This document shows positions 27,272 through 36,161 of a stretch of 64,000 nucleotides of DNA, piece after piece. This stretch comes from G963556115 sp963677015 (lineage in GTDB: Bacteria > Planctomycetota > SZUA-567). The position numbers and the translations under genes are program-made. The notes under the pieces are model-generated. The model was not told the DNA's origin and did no database searches. It saw nothing but the letters and a program-made list of their open reading frames with translations. Location: contig OY781533.1 of assembly GCA_963677015.1 (NCBI GenBank), forward strand, positions 2,356,001 to 2,420,000, read 5' to 3'. Positions within the stretch are counted from its first letter, which is position 1. The number at the start of each line of letters is the position of its first letter.

Positions 27272-30244
27272 TCAACTCTCCAGCACTTTTCCAATAAGAC
27301 TAGAGAGGTCTTCCAAATAAAAAGGCTTCTTCATAACCCCAAGTGCCCCCATTTTCAGCACCTCGCGCACTTCATTACCAGAAGCATAACCGGTTGTTAT
27401 AATAATTTTAACCTCGGGATCTATCCGTTTCATATTAAGAAAAGCTTCACGACCACTCATTTTCGGCATAATCATATCGAGAATAATCAAATCAATATCA
27501 TCATGCTCTTTTTCAAAAAGAGTCACGCCTTCATAGCCATTATTACTGGTAACTACTTTATACCCCAGGTCATTAAGCATCTGGCCACCAAGTATGCGTA
27601 CAATCTCTTCATCATCAACCAGTAATATTCTGCCCTTGCCATGAGCTTTTTTCTCAATCTTTCTGACTATATTATTATCAGGAATCTCCGGAAGAACAAG
27701 CTCAAATGTAGTACCGCTTCCGATACGGGAATTAACATTGATAAAACCCTTATGCTGCTTTACTGTGTCCCAGACCGCAGCCAATCCCATACCGGTACCC
27801 TTGCCTTCACCTTTAGTAGTAAAGAACGGCTCAAATATCTTACTTATAATTTCAGCATTCATACCTGTACCGGTATCGCGAACCTTGATACAGATATAGT
27901 TACCCGGTTCAACAGAAAAACCTTTAAAATCATAATATGTACTATCAATCTTGATATTCTCGGTAATAAAACTGATCATACCTATATCATCGGAAATAGC
28001 ATCACGAGCATTGATACCCAGATTCAATAAAGCATTCTGCAACTGTGACGGGTCGCCCGTTGTTGTTGAAGGAGCGGCGTTAAATTTCTTCCCGATAGTA
28101 ATCTTCTTATCGATTGAATGTTCAAGCATATTGATAACTTCCAGCAAAACACTATGAACATCAATTGGCACTTTTTTGAACTCGCTTTTACGGGAAAAAG
28201 CCAGAAGCTTCTCGGTAAGATCGGCCGAACGCACCGCACAAGTAGCAATATTCTGCGCATAACCTTTCAGATCCGGGTCATCAAGGTTTGATACCAGAAA
28301 ATCACTATAGCCAAGAATACCTGTTAGCTGATTATTAAAATCATGGGCCACCCCGCCGACCAGTTGACCGATCGCCGACATCTTCTCTGACTGTTTGAGC
28401 TTATCCGATAAATTAAGAACCTCGGATACATCCCGCACCACCGATAAAATACAGAAGACACCGGCATAATAAATCCCCTGAGCATAAATATTTGCATCGA
28501 AAAGTTCATTATTTTTCCGCTTCAGCTTTACTGTAATATTATCAATGACCTTCCCGTCCTTGACCGGCTCGAAAAAATCCCGCATCAACTCAGAATTCAC
28601 ACAAACACCAAGGCTCTCTATAGTATTACCAACTGCTTCAGCGCGGCTGATACCGAACATATCATAACACTTAGCATTAACCTCAAGTATTTTGCCATCG
28701 GTAAATCTGGAGATAACCAGTGTATCCGGGAGCAGGTTGAATAAAGCGGTAAAACGCTCCTGTAAATCATCCCGCTGCGATTTCAGGGTTATAATATCAG
28801 AGATATCAATAAATACAATAACTCCGACCCCCGCATTATCTTCTAAATTATCCTCAGGTGTAAAACAGAAATTTATTATTGCGGTCTCACCGGACTCATT
28901 TTTCAGTTGCAGATGCTTACAAACCTTTCCGCCACGCTCAATCCTGACATTAAATGCAGCATTACTTATATCAAATAAATTACCCTTCAAGTCAGAGACT
29001 TCAATTCCGGAAAAAAACTGTTCAAGAGTATCGGCAACAACATGATTATGGGTAAAATTATGACGGAATCTTCGGGCGTGTTTGTTGACATACGTAAGAG
29101 TATCACTCACGGTATTGATAACAATGATTCCTTCACGGCTGGAATCAAGCGCAGTTTTAAGAAACGATTCATGCGCAATATGAATAAGTTCATTATTGGT
29201 ATACTCGGTAATGTCATTGAAAATCAAAGTAAGAGAGTTCAGCTCCCTGCCTTCATACTGCGGCAGAATCTTCATCATAAAAACTATACCGCCAGCCAGA
29301 TTTTTTGATATCACCTCCCGTTCAAAACCAACCCCGGTCTGAACAGCATCATCCATAATTCTACTCCAGACATCTCTGCCAATATCAAACAGATCAATAG
29401 AGTAGACATTTTTACCTTTTACCTCATCAATAGTAAAATCAAAGTATTCTGAAATATCCGAACTCACCGCCAGAATATTACCATAGATATCCAGACTAAC
29501 CATGAAATCTGAAAGCTTTGAAAGCAATTCTTTCGAATTATTATAATCACTTATTATACGGTTGGTGCGGGTATGCATATCCAACGCGACAGCAATGCTC
29601 TTAGCTAACTCCTCAAATAACTCAACAACCTCCAGATTAAAAAAATCAGTTCGCCGGTCATTCAAAATCAGCAGCCCTATAGTCTCATCTCCACTGCGCA
29701 CCGGAATAAGAGCAATACTTTTATAGCCTTCATCAAGACAACGTCCCCTCACATTATCAGTATAATCAGCGAGATTATTGCGTGCTGCGAAATCAACGGA
29801 ATCACTGGTCCAGAAACTGCCATAACCTGTAATTCCCTCACCGGGAACGGTATTTCCTGATATAACAAGCCCACACATACAGCATAGTTTGACAGAGTTT
29901 GCATCAGTATCAGGACAGGTCCCATTATCATGGCAACACAAAAGCGAATTTTCAGCATCTATAAAATCAGGGCTGAAACCAGCAGATGCAACAATATTAA
30001 AGTCATTACCATTTTTTAAGCGCAGCCCTACCGCACTGATACTGGTGACTGATTTTATAGTATTTACAATATTTACCGCAATTTCACGGACATTTTTCTG
30101 ATCATATGACTCTTTAAATATTTCATAAACAAGTTTGAGAATTAATGATTTATCCAAAGGAAGAGTATCGGACAACTGGGCAGACCTGGAAAGTTGTTCC
30201 GAAATTATATTCTTACGGGATTTGAGATCAGAATTGTTATTCAT
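27272..30244 (-). CDS. Hybrid sensor histidine kinase (GAF-PAS-PAS-PAS-HisKA-HATPase-REC)
   Basis: About 990-aa cytosolic sensor with no membrane helix. The ATG with GGGGAA upstream is preferred over an upstream in-frame start 13 codons earlier. Order: a GAF domain (~35-225) with a Cys-rich insert containing LCCMCG and a partner cluster LLCCHDNGTC; three PAS-like domains to ~620; HisKA with phospho-acceptor His in LVGGVAHDFNNQLTG; HATPase with NLGINARDAI, DTGTGMNAEIISKIFEPFFT and GKGTGMGLAAVWDTV; and a C-terminal receiver with LIILDMIMPKMSG carrying the Asp. Signals are probably redox state, metal or small molecules (inference). No partner regulator is adjacent. Confidence 0.93.
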   Translation of the reverse strand: MNNNSDLKSRKNIISEQLSRSAQLSDTLPLDKSLILKLVYEIFKESYDQKNVREIAVNIVNTIKSVTSISAVGLRLKNGNDFNIVASAGFSPDFIDAENSLLCCHDNGTCPDTDANSVKLCCMCGLVISGNTVPGEGITGYGSFWTSDSVDFAARNNLADYTDNVRGRCLDEGYKSIALIPVRSGDETIGLLILNDRRTDFFNLEVVELFEELAKSIAVALDMHTRTNRIISDYNNSKELLSKLSDFMVSLDIYGNILAVSSDISEYFDFTIDEVKGKNVYSIDLFDIGRDVWSRIMDDAVQTGVGFEREVISKNLAGGIVFMMKILPQYEGRELNSLTLIFNDITEYTNNELIHIAHESFLKTALDSSREGIIVINTVSDTLTYVNKHARRFRHNFTHNHVVADTLEQFFSGIEVSDLKGNLFDISNAAFNVRIERGGKVCKHLQLKNESGETAIINFCFTPEDNLEDNAGVGVIVFIDISDIITLKSQRDDLQERFTALFNLLPDTLVISRFTDGKILEVNAKCYDMFGISRAEAVGNTIESLGVCVNSELMRDFFEPVKDGKVIDNITVKLKRKNNELFDANIYAQGIYYAGVFCILSVVRDVSEVLNLSDKLKQSEKMSAIGQLVGGVAHDFNNQLTGILGYSDFLVSNLDDPDLKGYAQNIATCAVRSADLTEKLLAFSRKSEFKKVPIDVHSVLLEVINMLEHSIDKKITIGKKFNAAPSTTTGDPSQLQNALLNLGINARDAISDDIGMISFITENIKIDSTYYDFKGFSVEPGNYICIKVRDTGTGMNAEIISKIFEPFFTTKGEGKGTGMGLAAVWDTVKQHKGFINVNSRIGSGTTFELVLPEIPDNNIVRKIEKKAHGKGRILLVDDEEIVRILGGQMLNDLGYKVVTSNNGYEGVTLFEKEHDDIDLIILDMIMPKMSGREAFLNMKRIDPEVKIIITTGYASGNEVREVLKMGALGVMKKPFYLEDLSSLIGKVLES

Positions 30245-31036
30245 ACTTATTCCCCATAATTTAGCTGCTACATAATATAACAAACCTAACGTACTGGTAA
30301 TTTATAAATTACATCCGTATATAACCATTAACTCATAATTACAAAAAAGAGTCAAGAAAATAAGAGTTGTTTGAATTTTTTTTTTAAAATACAAGAATTA
30401 CCACAGATTTTGGCATGAAACGTTCATCAGAATACATTAAAGCATGAACTTTATATTTCAGCAAACAGCAAATATGGAGTTTGCAGGAGCTATAACAAAT
30501 AATAATCAGGTTAAAAATAATTAAGAACACTAAAAAATTAATTAAAATTACCTGTTAAAATATATTTACCACAAAAAAAAACTGTCAACCACCTTTATCT
30601 GATGACACAACGGATCCCTAATATTATAACATTAGTAGCACATAACAATGCTCCAAAGTTAAAATGCTAATTTCACATATGAAATTAAACTTCAACTTAA
30701 ATCAAAACTTAAAATTTAGTTGCCCAAAAACGCCACAATCAAAATCTGTTCCAGAACCCAAAGCAATTAACAATTTAATACAATCATAAGATAATTTAAC
30801 ACATTATTAATTTTTTGAAAATTTTTATTGTGACTATATTGCAGACAGTGAAAGAGAGATTACCAAGCATATCCCAGAAAAGCAAACAATAACAATGAGT
30901 TATAAAACCTCCCTGCATTATTCAAATCATGACAGAATTTTAATGATCTTTGAATTACTTCAGGAAAAAATGATAATTGAAGACACAAACCACAAAGAAA
31001 GCAAAAAAAAATAACCACAAAAGTGATTATAAGGTA
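30245..31036. other. AT-rich intergenic stretch without recognised genes
   Basis: About 790 bases, markedly more AT-rich than the surroundings, with A- and T-runs and no reading frame with a ribosome-binding site. It lies between the hybrid kinase promoter side and the tRNA-Gly gene. No terminator or repeat could be supported. Confidence 0.5.
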
Positions 31037-31110
31037 TGGAGCGGGCGGGGGGAATCGAACCCCCGTAATCAGCTTGGAAGGCTGGAGCTTTACCACTAAG
31101 CTACGCCCGC
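31037..31110 (-). tRNA. tRNA-Gly (anticodon TCC)
   Basis: Reads as a full cloverleaf on the minus strand: acceptor GCGGGCG pairing with CGCCCGC, a D-arm with AGTGGTAA, anticodon loop CTTCCAA giving TCC, T-arm GGGGG-TTCGATT-CCCCC, discriminator T and an encoded CCA. The outermost anticodon-stem pair is a C-A mismatch. Acceptor and anticodon loop match bacterial tRNA-Gly(TCC). Confidence 0.95.
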
Positions 31111-31565
31111 ATTTCAAATGTATTAAATATAGTAGTGAAATGAACAACTATTGCAATAGTAAATTTAGATTTTTTAAAAAAATATTTTTTATACTTTTTT
31201 AACGATTTATTCATAAAAAAAAGTTATTATGTAAAATAGTTGCTAACTGTGTGTAACCTTAAAGCATCTCATATTTCGATTAAATTTTGGTTATATTCCC
31301 AAGCAACATAATGCTAGCATATGGACATATGGCAATGAAATAGTGTAAACATCAGACCATAATCATTTCACCAGCAAAAACATAATAGGCTAGCTATTAT
31401 GTTTTTTGATTAACTATTCATTCCTATATTACGTATTTTTGTTCGAAAATGACTATTTATGGAAAAAATATCCTTGTTTAGGCTAAACCTTATGCTTATC
31501 ATATTATTTATATTTAGTCAATTATCATGTTTATCATTTATTAATTATTTGTGAGTATTTTCAGA
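31111..31565. other. AT-rich regulatory region upstream of the S24 repressor
   Basis: 455 bases between tRNA-Gly and the divergent repressor. It contains CATATG twice two bases apart (31318-31331) and the long inverted repeat listed separately. These could be operators for the repressor. No reading frame is supported. Confidence 0.4.
31376..31407. repeat. AT-rich inverted repeat (hairpin) upstream of the repressor
   Basis: AAAAACATAATAG and CTATTATGTTTTT are perfect inverted arms around the loop GCTAG, a 13-bp stem. T-runs follow the stem on both strands, so it could be a bidirectional terminator, or an operator for the S24 repressor encoded 160 bases downstream. Confidence 0.6.
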
Positions 31566-32300
31566 ATGGCAATTAAGAACGAAATAAGCAGAAAGATGCA
31601 GCAAGAGTTCGGCAAGAGGCTGCGTCAAGCTCGAGAGGATAATAATTTCTCCAGAAAAGAACTATCAGTACTATTAAACGTAAGCGAAAAAACCATACAA
31701 CTATGGGAAACAGGCAGTACATTTACCACCAACCTTGCACATTATGGCATTATTGAAAAAGAATTCGGACTCTCTTTTTCTGAATGCATAAAAGAAATCA
31801 CCAATATTCCCCAACAGGAAGGAATCGAAGAAAACGCGAAGATTGGCCCGATTCCAGTTACCTTCAGTTCAAGAACCAAGGAAATTTCAGAAAAGTCGCA
31901 CGAAATGATGGCGATTCCGAGAGTGCATATGCGGCGACTTATTCATAAGAAATCAGGCTTTGACGAAACCGAGATACTTGATTGGGTTTTTGCTCCCTCA
32001 TCCTGGTTTCTGAAGAGTTCAAAACTCGTTGCCTGCTTCATGAATGACCACTCAATGCGTGATCATATCCCAAAGGGTTCTATCCTCATATTTGACACTC
32101 ACCAGCTCAAAGAAGAGGAAATGGAGGGTGAATGCGTTCTTATCCAGCGCGCACGGAGCTTCTTTATCCGTAAAATTGTTGCCGAAGGAGATGAACTGGT
32201 ATGCAAGTCAGATGATCTGAATCTCAAGGACTTTAATTTCGATAAACGTATTATGAAAATTATCGGCAAAGTCGTCGGACGCCTGACCCATTTTAAATAG
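31566..32300 (+). CDS. CI/LexA-like repressor: XRE helix-turn-helix plus S24 peptidase domain
   Basis: About 244-aa DNA-binding regulator. The N-terminal XRE-type HTH is FGKRLRQAREDNNFSRKELS then VLLNVSEKTIQLWETGS. The C-terminal S24 domain has the nucleophile Ser in MNDHSMRDHIPKGSI and the Lys base in FFIRKIVAEGDELVC, with KVVGRLTHF at the end as in CI and LexA proteins. This layout usually gives RecA-triggered self-cleavage or a dimerisation domain. The start is uncertain: a GTG five codons upstream is also possible and neither has a good ribosome-binding site. No phage genes adjoin, so it is a lone regulator or remnant. Confidence 0.85.
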   Translation: MAIKNEISRKMQQEFGKRLRQAREDNNFSRKELSVLLNVSEKTIQLWETGSTFTTNLAHYGIIEKEFGLSFSECIKEITNIPQQEGIEENAKIGPIPVTFSSRTKEISEKSHEMMAIPRVHMRRLIHKKSGFDETEILDWVFAPSSWFLKSSKLVACFMNDHSMRDHIPKGSILIFDTHQLKEEEMEGECVLIQRARSFFIRKIVAEGDELVCKSDDLNLKDFNFDKRIMKIIGKVVGRLTHFK

Positions 32301-32320
32301 GTTAAAAAAAATCCCAATAA

Positions 32321-32361
32321 GAAGAGCATATCTGGTTTAACCGGATATGCTCTTCTTTTTT
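32321..32361 (+). terminator. Rho-independent terminator after the S24 repressor gene
   Basis: A 16-bp stem (GAAGAGCATATCTGGT with ACCGGATATGCTCTTC, one G-T pair) with a TTA loop is followed by TTTTTT. It abuts the stop codon of the convergent glgX. Confidence 0.88.
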
Positions 32362-34447
32362 AACACTCAAGAATAACCGCACTTCTAGGCCTTACCCGAT
32401 ATTTTATGCAGGAACGCCCGACAAAGACACCCTGATCAGGACTTTCAAAGATATCATTGGGGCTTGCCAGCGAGGTATCAACCATACGAACCCAGTCCCT
32501 GCCGATATCAGGTATATCAATATACGCCCGGCTCTCAGCAGCATTAAGCATAACAAATAAAGACTTACTGCAATTGCAATTCTTAGTACACTGATTTATA
32601 CATTCACCGTCGAGCATGAAAGTCAGTAATTTTGATGATGCAGACCAGTCAGCGCCCTTGCCATGAGCACCATACCAGGTTATTCCTTTACCGTTTCTAA
32701 AGAAGGTACTTCTGGTCAGAACCGGATGGCGTTTGCGAAACAGAATCATCTTACGGGTGAAATCATATATATCCTTATTCTCCTGGAGCAGATCCCAATC
32801 AACCCAGCTTATCTCATTATCCTGACAGTAGGCATTATTATTCCCCTGCTGAGTCCTGCCGAATTCATCACCGGCCAGCAGCATCGGTACTCCCTGACTG
32901 ATAAACAGAGTAAGAATAAAATTCTTCAGCATCTGGTAGCGAATACTTCTAACTTCTTCGTTATCGGTATCACCTTCTACCCCAAAATTCATGGAATGGT
33001 TATTATTCTCACCATCCATGTTATTTTCGCCATTGGCCAGATTATGCTTCTCTTTATAGGAGATCAGATCATAAAGAGTAAAGCCGTCATGCGCAGTAAT
33101 AAAATTAATCCCCTGCTTCGGCGCTTTGTGATAAAGATCATCCGATCCGCAAATTCTACTGGCAACAGGACTGACCATGCCTTCCTGCCCTCTCCAGAAC
33201 ATTCTGACATTATCCCGGTAATACCCGTTCCATTCCGACCAGCGGTCAAAATGCGGAAAATGCCCGACTTGATTCAAACCTGCCGCATCCCAGGCTTCGG
33301 CGATAACCTTGGTAGCAGCCAGAACCGGATCCTTGGCAATACGTTCAAGCAGAGGCGGATTCTGCAAGACCTCACCATCCTCACCACGCCCCAGAATAGA
33401 CGCTAGGTCGAAACGAAAACCGTCAACATGCATCTCCGACACCCAGTAACGCAGACAGTCAATAATCAGACTCTGATTTGTCGGGTCGTTACAGTTAAAA
33501 GTATTGCCACAGCCTGAATAGTTCTTGTACTTACCGTCCTCATCAAGTATATAATACGAAGAATTATCAATCCCTCTGAAGGAAATAACCGGTCCCCGCT
33601 CATCACCTTCAGCAGTGTGGTTGAAAACCACATCAAGATAAACTTCGATTCCGGCATTATGGAACTCCCGTATCATTTCCTTAAACTCATTGATCTGATT
33701 ATAGTCAGAGCCGTTTGCAGCATAACTGGCTTTAGGTGCAAAGAAACATACCGGAGAATAGCCCCAATAATTCCGCAGAATATCACCTGACTCATTATGC
33801 CGCATATGTTCATTCTCATCAAACTCGAATATCGGCATCAACTCGACAGCGGTTACCCCCAAACCCTTGATATAAGGGATTTTCTCTATCAACCCTTTAT
33901 AAGTACCTTTATGCTCAACACCGGAGTTATCCATAATTGTATAACCACGCACATGCAGTTCATAAATTATAGTATCCTCAAGTGACCTGCTCACCGGACG
34001 GCTACCCTGCCAGTCAAACTCAGCAGTACCCACCGCGCAGCGCCGGACAAATTCGGAATAATCCTTCTGCGGCTTTATCTCACGTCTGATCTGGGGCTCA
34101 CCCCATTTAGCACCACCTGTCAACGCCTTGGCATAAGGATCGATTAAAATAATATCCTTATTAAACATATTACCAATCCGCGCCGAATTATCGCCGTCCA
34201 TACGCCAGCCATAACGTATATCATCTCCCGCACCCAGTACCTCTACATGCCAGACATTGCCGGTCTTATTCCAGGATTCGGTCAACTCAATCTCCTGAAC
34301 CGCGTCGGTAACAGACGGCTCAAAGAGTACTAGCGTGCAGCCGGTAGCATTCTTGGAATAAATTGAAAAATTATAACCATGAGCCGTAGGGGTGGCACCG
34401 AACGGCAAGGGCTTTCCATGATTAGTACTATACTTGTCTATACCCAT
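32360..34447 (-). CDS. glgX: Glycogen debranching enzyme (isoamylase type, GH13)
   Basis: Hydrolyses alpha-1,6 branches in glycogen or limit dextrins. 695 aa. An N-terminal CBM48-like domain (GATPTAHGYNFSIYSKNATG) precedes the GH13 barrel: YWGYSPVCFFAP, VFNHTAEGDERGP, the nucleophile Asp in VDGFRFDLASILGR, the acid Glu in KVIAEAWDAAG and the third Asp in FITAHDGFTLYDL, then LLAGDEFGRTQQGNNNAYCQ. It indicates storage-polysaccharide use. Monocistronic; other glycogen genes are not in the window. Confidence 0.93.
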   Translation of the reverse strand: MGIDKYSTNHGKPLPFGATPTAHGYNFSIYSKNATGCTLVLFEPSVTDAVQEIELTESWNKTGNVWHVEVLGAGDDIRYGWRMDGDNSARIGNMFNKDIILIDPYAKALTGGAKWGEPQIRREIKPQKDYSEFVRRCAVGTAEFDWQGSRPVSRSLEDTIIYELHVRGYTIMDNSGVEHKGTYKGLIEKIPYIKGLGVTAVELMPIFEFDENEHMRHNESGDILRNYWGYSPVCFFAPKASYAANGSDYNQINEFKEMIREFHNAGIEVYLDVVFNHTAEGDERGPVISFRGIDNSSYYILDEDGKYKNYSGCGNTFNCNDPTNQSLIIDCLRYWVSEMHVDGFRFDLASILGRGEDGEVLQNPPLLERIAKDPVLAATKVIAEAWDAAGLNQVGHFPHFDRWSEWNGYYRDNVRMFWRGQEGMVSPVASRICGSDDLYHKAPKQGINFITAHDGFTLYDLISYKEKHNLANGENNMDGENNNHSMNFGVEGDTDNEEVRSIRYQMLKNFILTLFISQGVPMLLAGDEFGRTQQGNNNAYCQDNEISWVDWDLLQENKDIYDFTRKMILFRKRHPVLTRSTFFRNGKGITWYGAHGKGADWSASSKLLTFMLDGECINQCTKNCNCSKSLFVMLNAAESRAYIDIPDIGRDWVRMVDTSLASPNDIFESPDQGVFVGRSCIKYRVRPRSAVILEC

Positions 34448-34599
34448 TATATCACCGCAATTCCTTTATTTTCCTGATTAAACGGCTTCAACCTATATTA
34501 TTACCAATAGCGCTCTAATAACGGTAGAGGCTATTTCAGCCTGAGGTCAAAACTTACATAAATGTTAACCATATTATTTATTTTTTTCAAGTAAGTTTT

Positions 34600-34631
34600 C
34601 TGTTTCATTCAACCCGGGAAAATGCTATAAT
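34600..34631 (+). promoter_or_regulatory. Putative extended -10 promoter of araD
   Basis: TGCTATAAT is an extended -10 box (TGnTATAAT). The -35 region is weak (TTTCAT-like). It lies about 60 bases before the ATG of the epimerase gene. Confidence 0.5.
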
Positions 34632-34689
34632 AAAAAGATATTTTCTAAACAATGTTTAAATATTAATAATTTTCACCCAAGGAGTATTT

Positions 34690-35394
34690 ATGGATTTCAG
34701 CAAACTAAAAGAAGAGACATGCAAAGGAAACCTTGAACTGGTAAAACACGGACTGGTAAAGCTAACCTGGGGAAATCTTTCAGTTGTTGATGCCAGTGGA
34801 GACTACTTTGCCATCAAGCCAAGCGGGGTAGCATACGACGCGCTCACCCCGGATGACATCGTTATTCTCGACTTTGAGGGTAATACCATAGAAGGAAATT
34901 ATCGCCCAAGCTCCGATACTCCAACCCATCTGTTGTTACTCAAAGCATGGAAAGATATGGGAGTACACTCAATGGTACACACTCATTCTACGATGGCCAC
35001 CGCTTTTGCTCAGGCCGGCGCGAAGATTCCATGTTTCGGTACCACTCACGCAGATCACTTCAACGGTCCCACCCCGCTGACACGAATACTTACCGAAGAA
35101 GAAGTAAACACCGCCTATGAAGAAAATACCGGAAAGGTAATCCTGGAGACTTTCAATGACGGTGGTCTTAATCCTCTGGAATTCCCGGGAGTTCTGGTAA
35201 GAGGTCATGCCCCCTTCACCTGGGGCAAAACGCCGGCGGCGGCGGTAGCCAATAGCGTTGCACTTGAAGAGATTGCCAATATGGCACTTGCCACCATGAG
35301 CATTAATGAAAACGCCAACCCGCTTCCACCTTATGTCTTGCGTAAACACTTTGAACGCAAGCACGGCAAAAATGCTTATTACGGACAAAAATAA
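34690..35394 (+). CDS. araD: L-ribulose-5-phosphate 4-epimerase
   Basis: Class II aldolase-fold zinc enzyme interconverting L-ribulose-5-phosphate and D-xylulose-5-phosphate in pentose use. 234 aa. Features are LVKLTWGNLSVVD, IKPSGVAYDAL, SSDTPTHLLLLKAW, the zinc ligands in SMVHTHSTMATAFAQAG and VRGHAPFTWGKTP, and the C-terminal GKNAYYGQK typical of AraD. AAGGAG precedes the ATG at seven bases. It stands alone without araA/araB, so it may serve ascorbate or arabinose pathways encoded elsewhere. A terminator follows. Confidence 0.92.
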   Translation: MDFSKLKEETCKGNLELVKHGLVKLTWGNLSVVDASGDYFAIKPSGVAYDALTPDDIVILDFEGNTIEGNYRPSSDTPTHLLLLKAWKDMGVHSMVHTHSTMATAFAQAGAKIPCFGTTHADHFNGPTPLTRILTEEEVNTAYEENTGKVILETFNDGGLNPLEFPGVLVRGHAPFTWGKTPAAAVANSVALEEIANMALATMSINENANPLPPYVLRKHFERKHGKNAYYGQK

Positions 35395-35506
35395 CAACTA
35401 CGGTAGTGGAGAGTACAATAAGAACAAACCGGTAACGCTATAAATGGTACAATCTTATTGAAACATACTACGCCACGCAGCATAAATATTCCAATTAAAA
35501 AAGTAG

Positions 35507-35553
35507 AAACCACCCGGTATCACTGGCAATCAGATAATACCGGGTGGTTTTAT
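35507..35553 (+). terminator. Rho-independent terminator after araD
   Basis: A 14-bp stem AAACCACCCGGTAT / ATACCGGGTGGTTT with a 16-base loop, followed by TAT; the stem itself ends in T residues. Confidence 0.78.
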
Positions 35554-35587
35554 ATAATCAGTTCTGACATACATACTGCATACTTCT

Positions 35588-35623
35588 CAATAATAAAAGA
35601 TGCCTGTAAAAAATACAGGCATC
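35588..35623 (-). terminator. Rho-independent terminator after the two-TM protein gene
   Basis: On the minus strand a perfect 10-bp stem GATGCCTGTA / TACAGGCATC with a five-base loop is followed by TTTTATTATT. Confidence 0.8.
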
Positions 35624-35649
35624 AAATCACATACTAGTTGCTTCTTAAA

Positions 35650-36096
35650 TCAACGAGTCCAGCGCTTATGCCGCTTGTTCACCCAATAAATAAAGATCGC
35701 AACAATGACAAACAGCGGCAATATAATATACCAGAAACCCCAGACACGTTCCTTGAGATATTTATTCTCACTGACCGTATCCTGCTGCATATGCTGCTCC
35801 TGTTTTACAAAATCAGGACCGGGCAGACGGGAATCAGGTTCGACCTCCGCTTCAGCGTCGAAACTGTCCGCTTTAGCGACCTCACCCGCAGCTTCACTCT
35901 CAGCAAGTTTCTCTTTTCTGGCAATATCTTTCTCAAGTATTTTTATCTGTTTCTGTACTTCTGCGTCGTGCTTCGGTTTTTCGATAACCTCTCCCATCAA
36001 AACCAGAACCAGCACAGTCAACGCTATGATTGCCCCGGCGACAAAGAGCAGGATCTTTCTATTCCTTGGAAGTGGTGGATCCTCCAGATGTGACAT
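35650..36096 (-). CDS. Two-TM membrane protein of unknown function
   Basis: 148 aa, family not recognised. TM1 at ~15-35 (ILLFVAGAIIALTVLVLVLM), a central ~75-residue charged segment predicted helical or coiled (KQIKILEKDIARKEKLAESE), then TM2 at ~120-138 (FWYIILPLFVIVAIFIYWV) and a basic tail. The loop is probably extracytoplasmic. AGGAGG lies upstream of the ATG. It follows proS by 65 bases on the same strand and ends in a strong terminator, so the two form an operon. Longer plus-strand frames over this stretch were judged to be shadows. Confidence 0.68.
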   Translation of the reverse strand: MSHLEDPPLPRNRKILLFVAGAIIALTVLVLVLMGEVIEKPKHDAEVQKQIKILEKDIARKEKLAESEAAGEVAKADSFDAEAEVEPDSRLPGPDFVKQEQHMQQDTVSENKYLKERVWGFWYIILPLFVIVAIFIYWVNKRHKRWTR

Positions 36097-36161
36097 TACT
36101 CCGCCCTCCTACGCCTAAACCAAACGCTGCCCTGACTGTAATCCGCAAACACCATGGCAGA

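Noticed and set aside
31566..32300. Considered as the SOS repressor LexA itself
   Set aside because: The DNA-binding part is an XRE-type helix-turn-helix, not the LexA winged helix, so it is a CI-like regulator.
32663..33406. A 247-codon plus-strand frame opposite glgX
   Set aside because: It lies entirely antisense to a full-length debranching enzyme with intact catalytic motifs, has no ribosome-binding site and encodes no recognisable domain.
35638..36118. Two overlapping plus-strand frames (151 and 137 codons) opposite the two-TM protein gene
   Set aside because: The minus-strand frame has a good ribosome-binding site, two clear membrane helices, a terminator and an operon partner (proS); the plus-strand frames have none of these.
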